The translations under genes and the position numbers were made by a program. From Citricoccus sp. SGAir0253 (GTDB taxonomy: Bacteria > Actinomycetota > Actinomycetes > Actinomycetales > Micrococcaceae), in contig NZ_CP039424.1 in assembly GCF_005877055.1 (NCBI RefSeq), positions 434,001 through 498,000 on the forward strand: a stretch of DNA of 64,000 nt. The letters run 5' to 3'. Shown piece after piece: positions 62,841-64,000 of the stretch. Positions within the stretch are counted from its first letter, which is position 1. Every line of letters begins with the position of its first letter. The notes below the pieces were generated by a model. That model searched no databases, was not told the origin of the DNA, and worked only from the letters and a program-made list of their open reading frames with translations.

Positions 62841-63802
62841 CCCGGTGCCCCCAGCCCCGGATTCCCGACGGCGGCCGGGGCCTCCCCGAGGAAGGTGTCG
62901 ATCACCGCGTAGGCCTCCCGCAGGGACCGGGAGAACCGCGGCAGGGCGATGAACCCGTGCAGGGCGCCCTCCACCCGGTGGACCCGCACCGCGTTCCCCG
63001 CCTCCCGCAGGGCGCGGGCGTAGGCCTCGCCCTCGTCGCACAGCAGGTCCAGTTCCGCCGTGATCACCAGCGTCTCCGGCTGGCCGGACAGGTCCGTGGC
63101 CAGCAGCGGGGCGACGAACCGGTCGCGGCGCCGGTCCGGGTCCGGCACGTACAGGTCGAAGTAGTCCTGGACCTCGGTGGTGGTCAGCCGGTAGCCCTCC
63201 CCATGCCGGCGCACCGAGGCGAAGGGGGAGGTGGCCGGGTCGTGGTCCCAGTGGGTCACCGGATAGAGCAGGATCTGCCGGTCCACCCCGCGGTGCCCGC
63301 GCTCGCGGAGCATCAGCGAGACAGCGGCGGCCAGGTTGCCGCCGGCGGAGTCGCCCACCAGGACGATCCGGTCCGCGTCCTCGATGCCCGCCCGCCGCGG
63401 GCCCTCCAGCAGCTGCCGGGTCACCCGGTAGCAGTCCTCCAGGCCCGCCGGGTAGGGGTGCTCGGGGGCCAGCCGGTAGTCGACGGCGGCCACCACGCAG
63501 CCGGTGAGGTCCGCCATCGTGGCGCACGCCGGGGTGTAGCTGGCGATGTCCCCGGTGACCCAGCCGCCGCCGTGGAAGAACAGCAGCACCTCGTCCCGGC
63601 GCTGCTCCCGCGGGCGGAAGACGCGGACGGGGATGGGCCGGCCGCCGTCGCCGGGCAGGGACTGCTCCTCCGGGGCGCGGTGGCGCCGCCCGCGCAGGGC
63701 CGCCACCCGGCGCTGCATCCGCCGGACCTTCGGGTAGTCCTCGCGCATGTTCAACCGGGGGGCTGCGAACAGGCCGAGCACCGTGCGGCGCAGCCGGTTC
63801 AC
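62837..63802 (-). CDS. HSL-family alpha/beta hydrolase (esterase)
   Basis: 321 aa. Hormone-sensitive lipase family motifs: oxyanion HGGGW (about 76-80), nucleophile GDSAGG (about 149-154), then ELDLLCDEGEAYA (acid) and HGFIALPR (His). It hydrolyses short acyl esters, substrate unknown. Preceded by an Arg-rich N-terminus. Start is the GTG at 63802. First of three overlapping genes with the acyltransferase-like and membrane proteins. The 198 nt to the window end contain no recognisable gene. Confidence 0.9.
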   Translation of the reverse strand: MNRLRRTVLGLFAAPRLNMREDYPKVRRMQRRVAALRGRRHRAPEEQSLPGDGGRPIPVRVFRPREQRRDEVLLFFHGGGWVTGDIASYTPACATMADLTGCVVAAVDYRLAPEHPYPAGLEDCYRVTRQLLEGPRRAGIEDADRIVLVGDSAGGNLAAAVSLMLRERGHRGVDRQILLYPVTHWDHDPATSPFASVRRHGEGYRLTTTEVQDYFDLYVPDPDRRRDRFVAPLLATDLSGQPETLVITAELDLLCDEGEAYARALREAGNAVRVHRVEGALHGFIALPRFSRSLREAYAVIDTFLGEAPAAVGNPGLGAPG

Positions 63803-64000
63803 GGGCGGGGGGCGGGGTCGGGGCGGTCCATGCCCTCAGGGTAGGGGGCGGAGCTGGGCGTCCGCGCCGCGGCCGGTGAGGTCCGCTCGACGCCCGACCT
63901 CGTCGGCCGGCGCCGGAGCCCTTCGCGCTCGTCCCGGCGACCGTGGCATCGACGGCCCCACCCACGCGGTGAGGGCTGCCGATGCAGTGGGTACCGTGAT

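Overview
This is a very GC-rich (about 70%) chromosomal window from an actinobacterium. The evidence is a WhiB-family protein, an AldR-like Lrp regulator divergent from alanine dehydrogenase, FprA and FdxA of mycobacterial type, APS-type CysH and many GTG/ATGA start-stop overlaps. Gene content fits Micrococcaceae (Kocuria/Citricoccus-like), but that placement is an inference. No tRNA, rRNA or CRISPR array was seen.

Layout. (1) 1-8.9 kb, housekeeping: a lipoprotein, a SAM methyltransferase, a heme-oxygenase-like iron protein coupled to a CDGSH Fe-S protein, membrane proteins, a PaaI thioesterase, ald with its divergent Lrp regulator, and a WhiB-like protein with a long N-terminal tail. (2) 8.9-22 kb, carboxylate uptake and catabolism: an MHS-family symporter with two TTGCA-type operators, an orphan solute-binding lipoprotein, a decayed PEP-synthase/rifampin-phosphotransferase pseudogene, a GntR/FCD regulator, a TcuA-like FAD tricarballylate dehydrogenase with a promoter-embedded GTATAC operator, an alpha/beta hydrolase, a CitA/CitB two-component system, and a tripartite tricarboxylate transporter tctCBA. 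(3) 22.2-33.5 kb, assimilatory sulfate reduction: sirohydrochlorin chelatase, sulfite reductase, APS reductase, cysDN, an Ssu-like ABC importer, a CysG-like siroheme synthase and FprA, nearly all start-stop coupled. (4) 33.6-40.4 kb, methionine: a SAM-I riboswitch before two PLP sulfhydrylase/gamma-synthase genes, then mesX (DUF1852), mesD (core methionine synthase) and fdxA; convergent metZ plus a DUF1737 gene follow.

(5) 41.4-59.3 kb, an accessory island of lower GC and different codon texture, dense in defence genes: small unknown genes, a pRiA4b ORF-3/UPF0158 fusion, two tiny zinc-ribbon proteins, a complete type I R-M operon (hsdM-hsdS-hsdR) with an OGG-fold glycosylase-like fourth gene, a two-gene operon of a NYN nuclease with an HTH-methylase-TRD fusion, an Mrr-like endonuclease, an OLD-family ATPase-TOPRIM nuclease, and a serine recombinase at the right edge. 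Two genes carry homopolymer frameshifts (C8 and G7). (6) 59.5-64 kb, backbone: a VWA protein with its partner, then a coupled trio of an HSL-type esterase, a condensation/acyltransferase-like protein and a zinc-ribbon membrane protein.

How it fits together: regions 3 and 4 form a sulfate-to-methionine route with redox partners FprA and FdxA. Region 2 is a regulated tri/dicarboxylate module. The most novel material is the NYN plus methylase-TRD pair, the glycosylase-like gene in the hsd operon, and the SAM-riboswitch mesX-mesD-fdxA operon.
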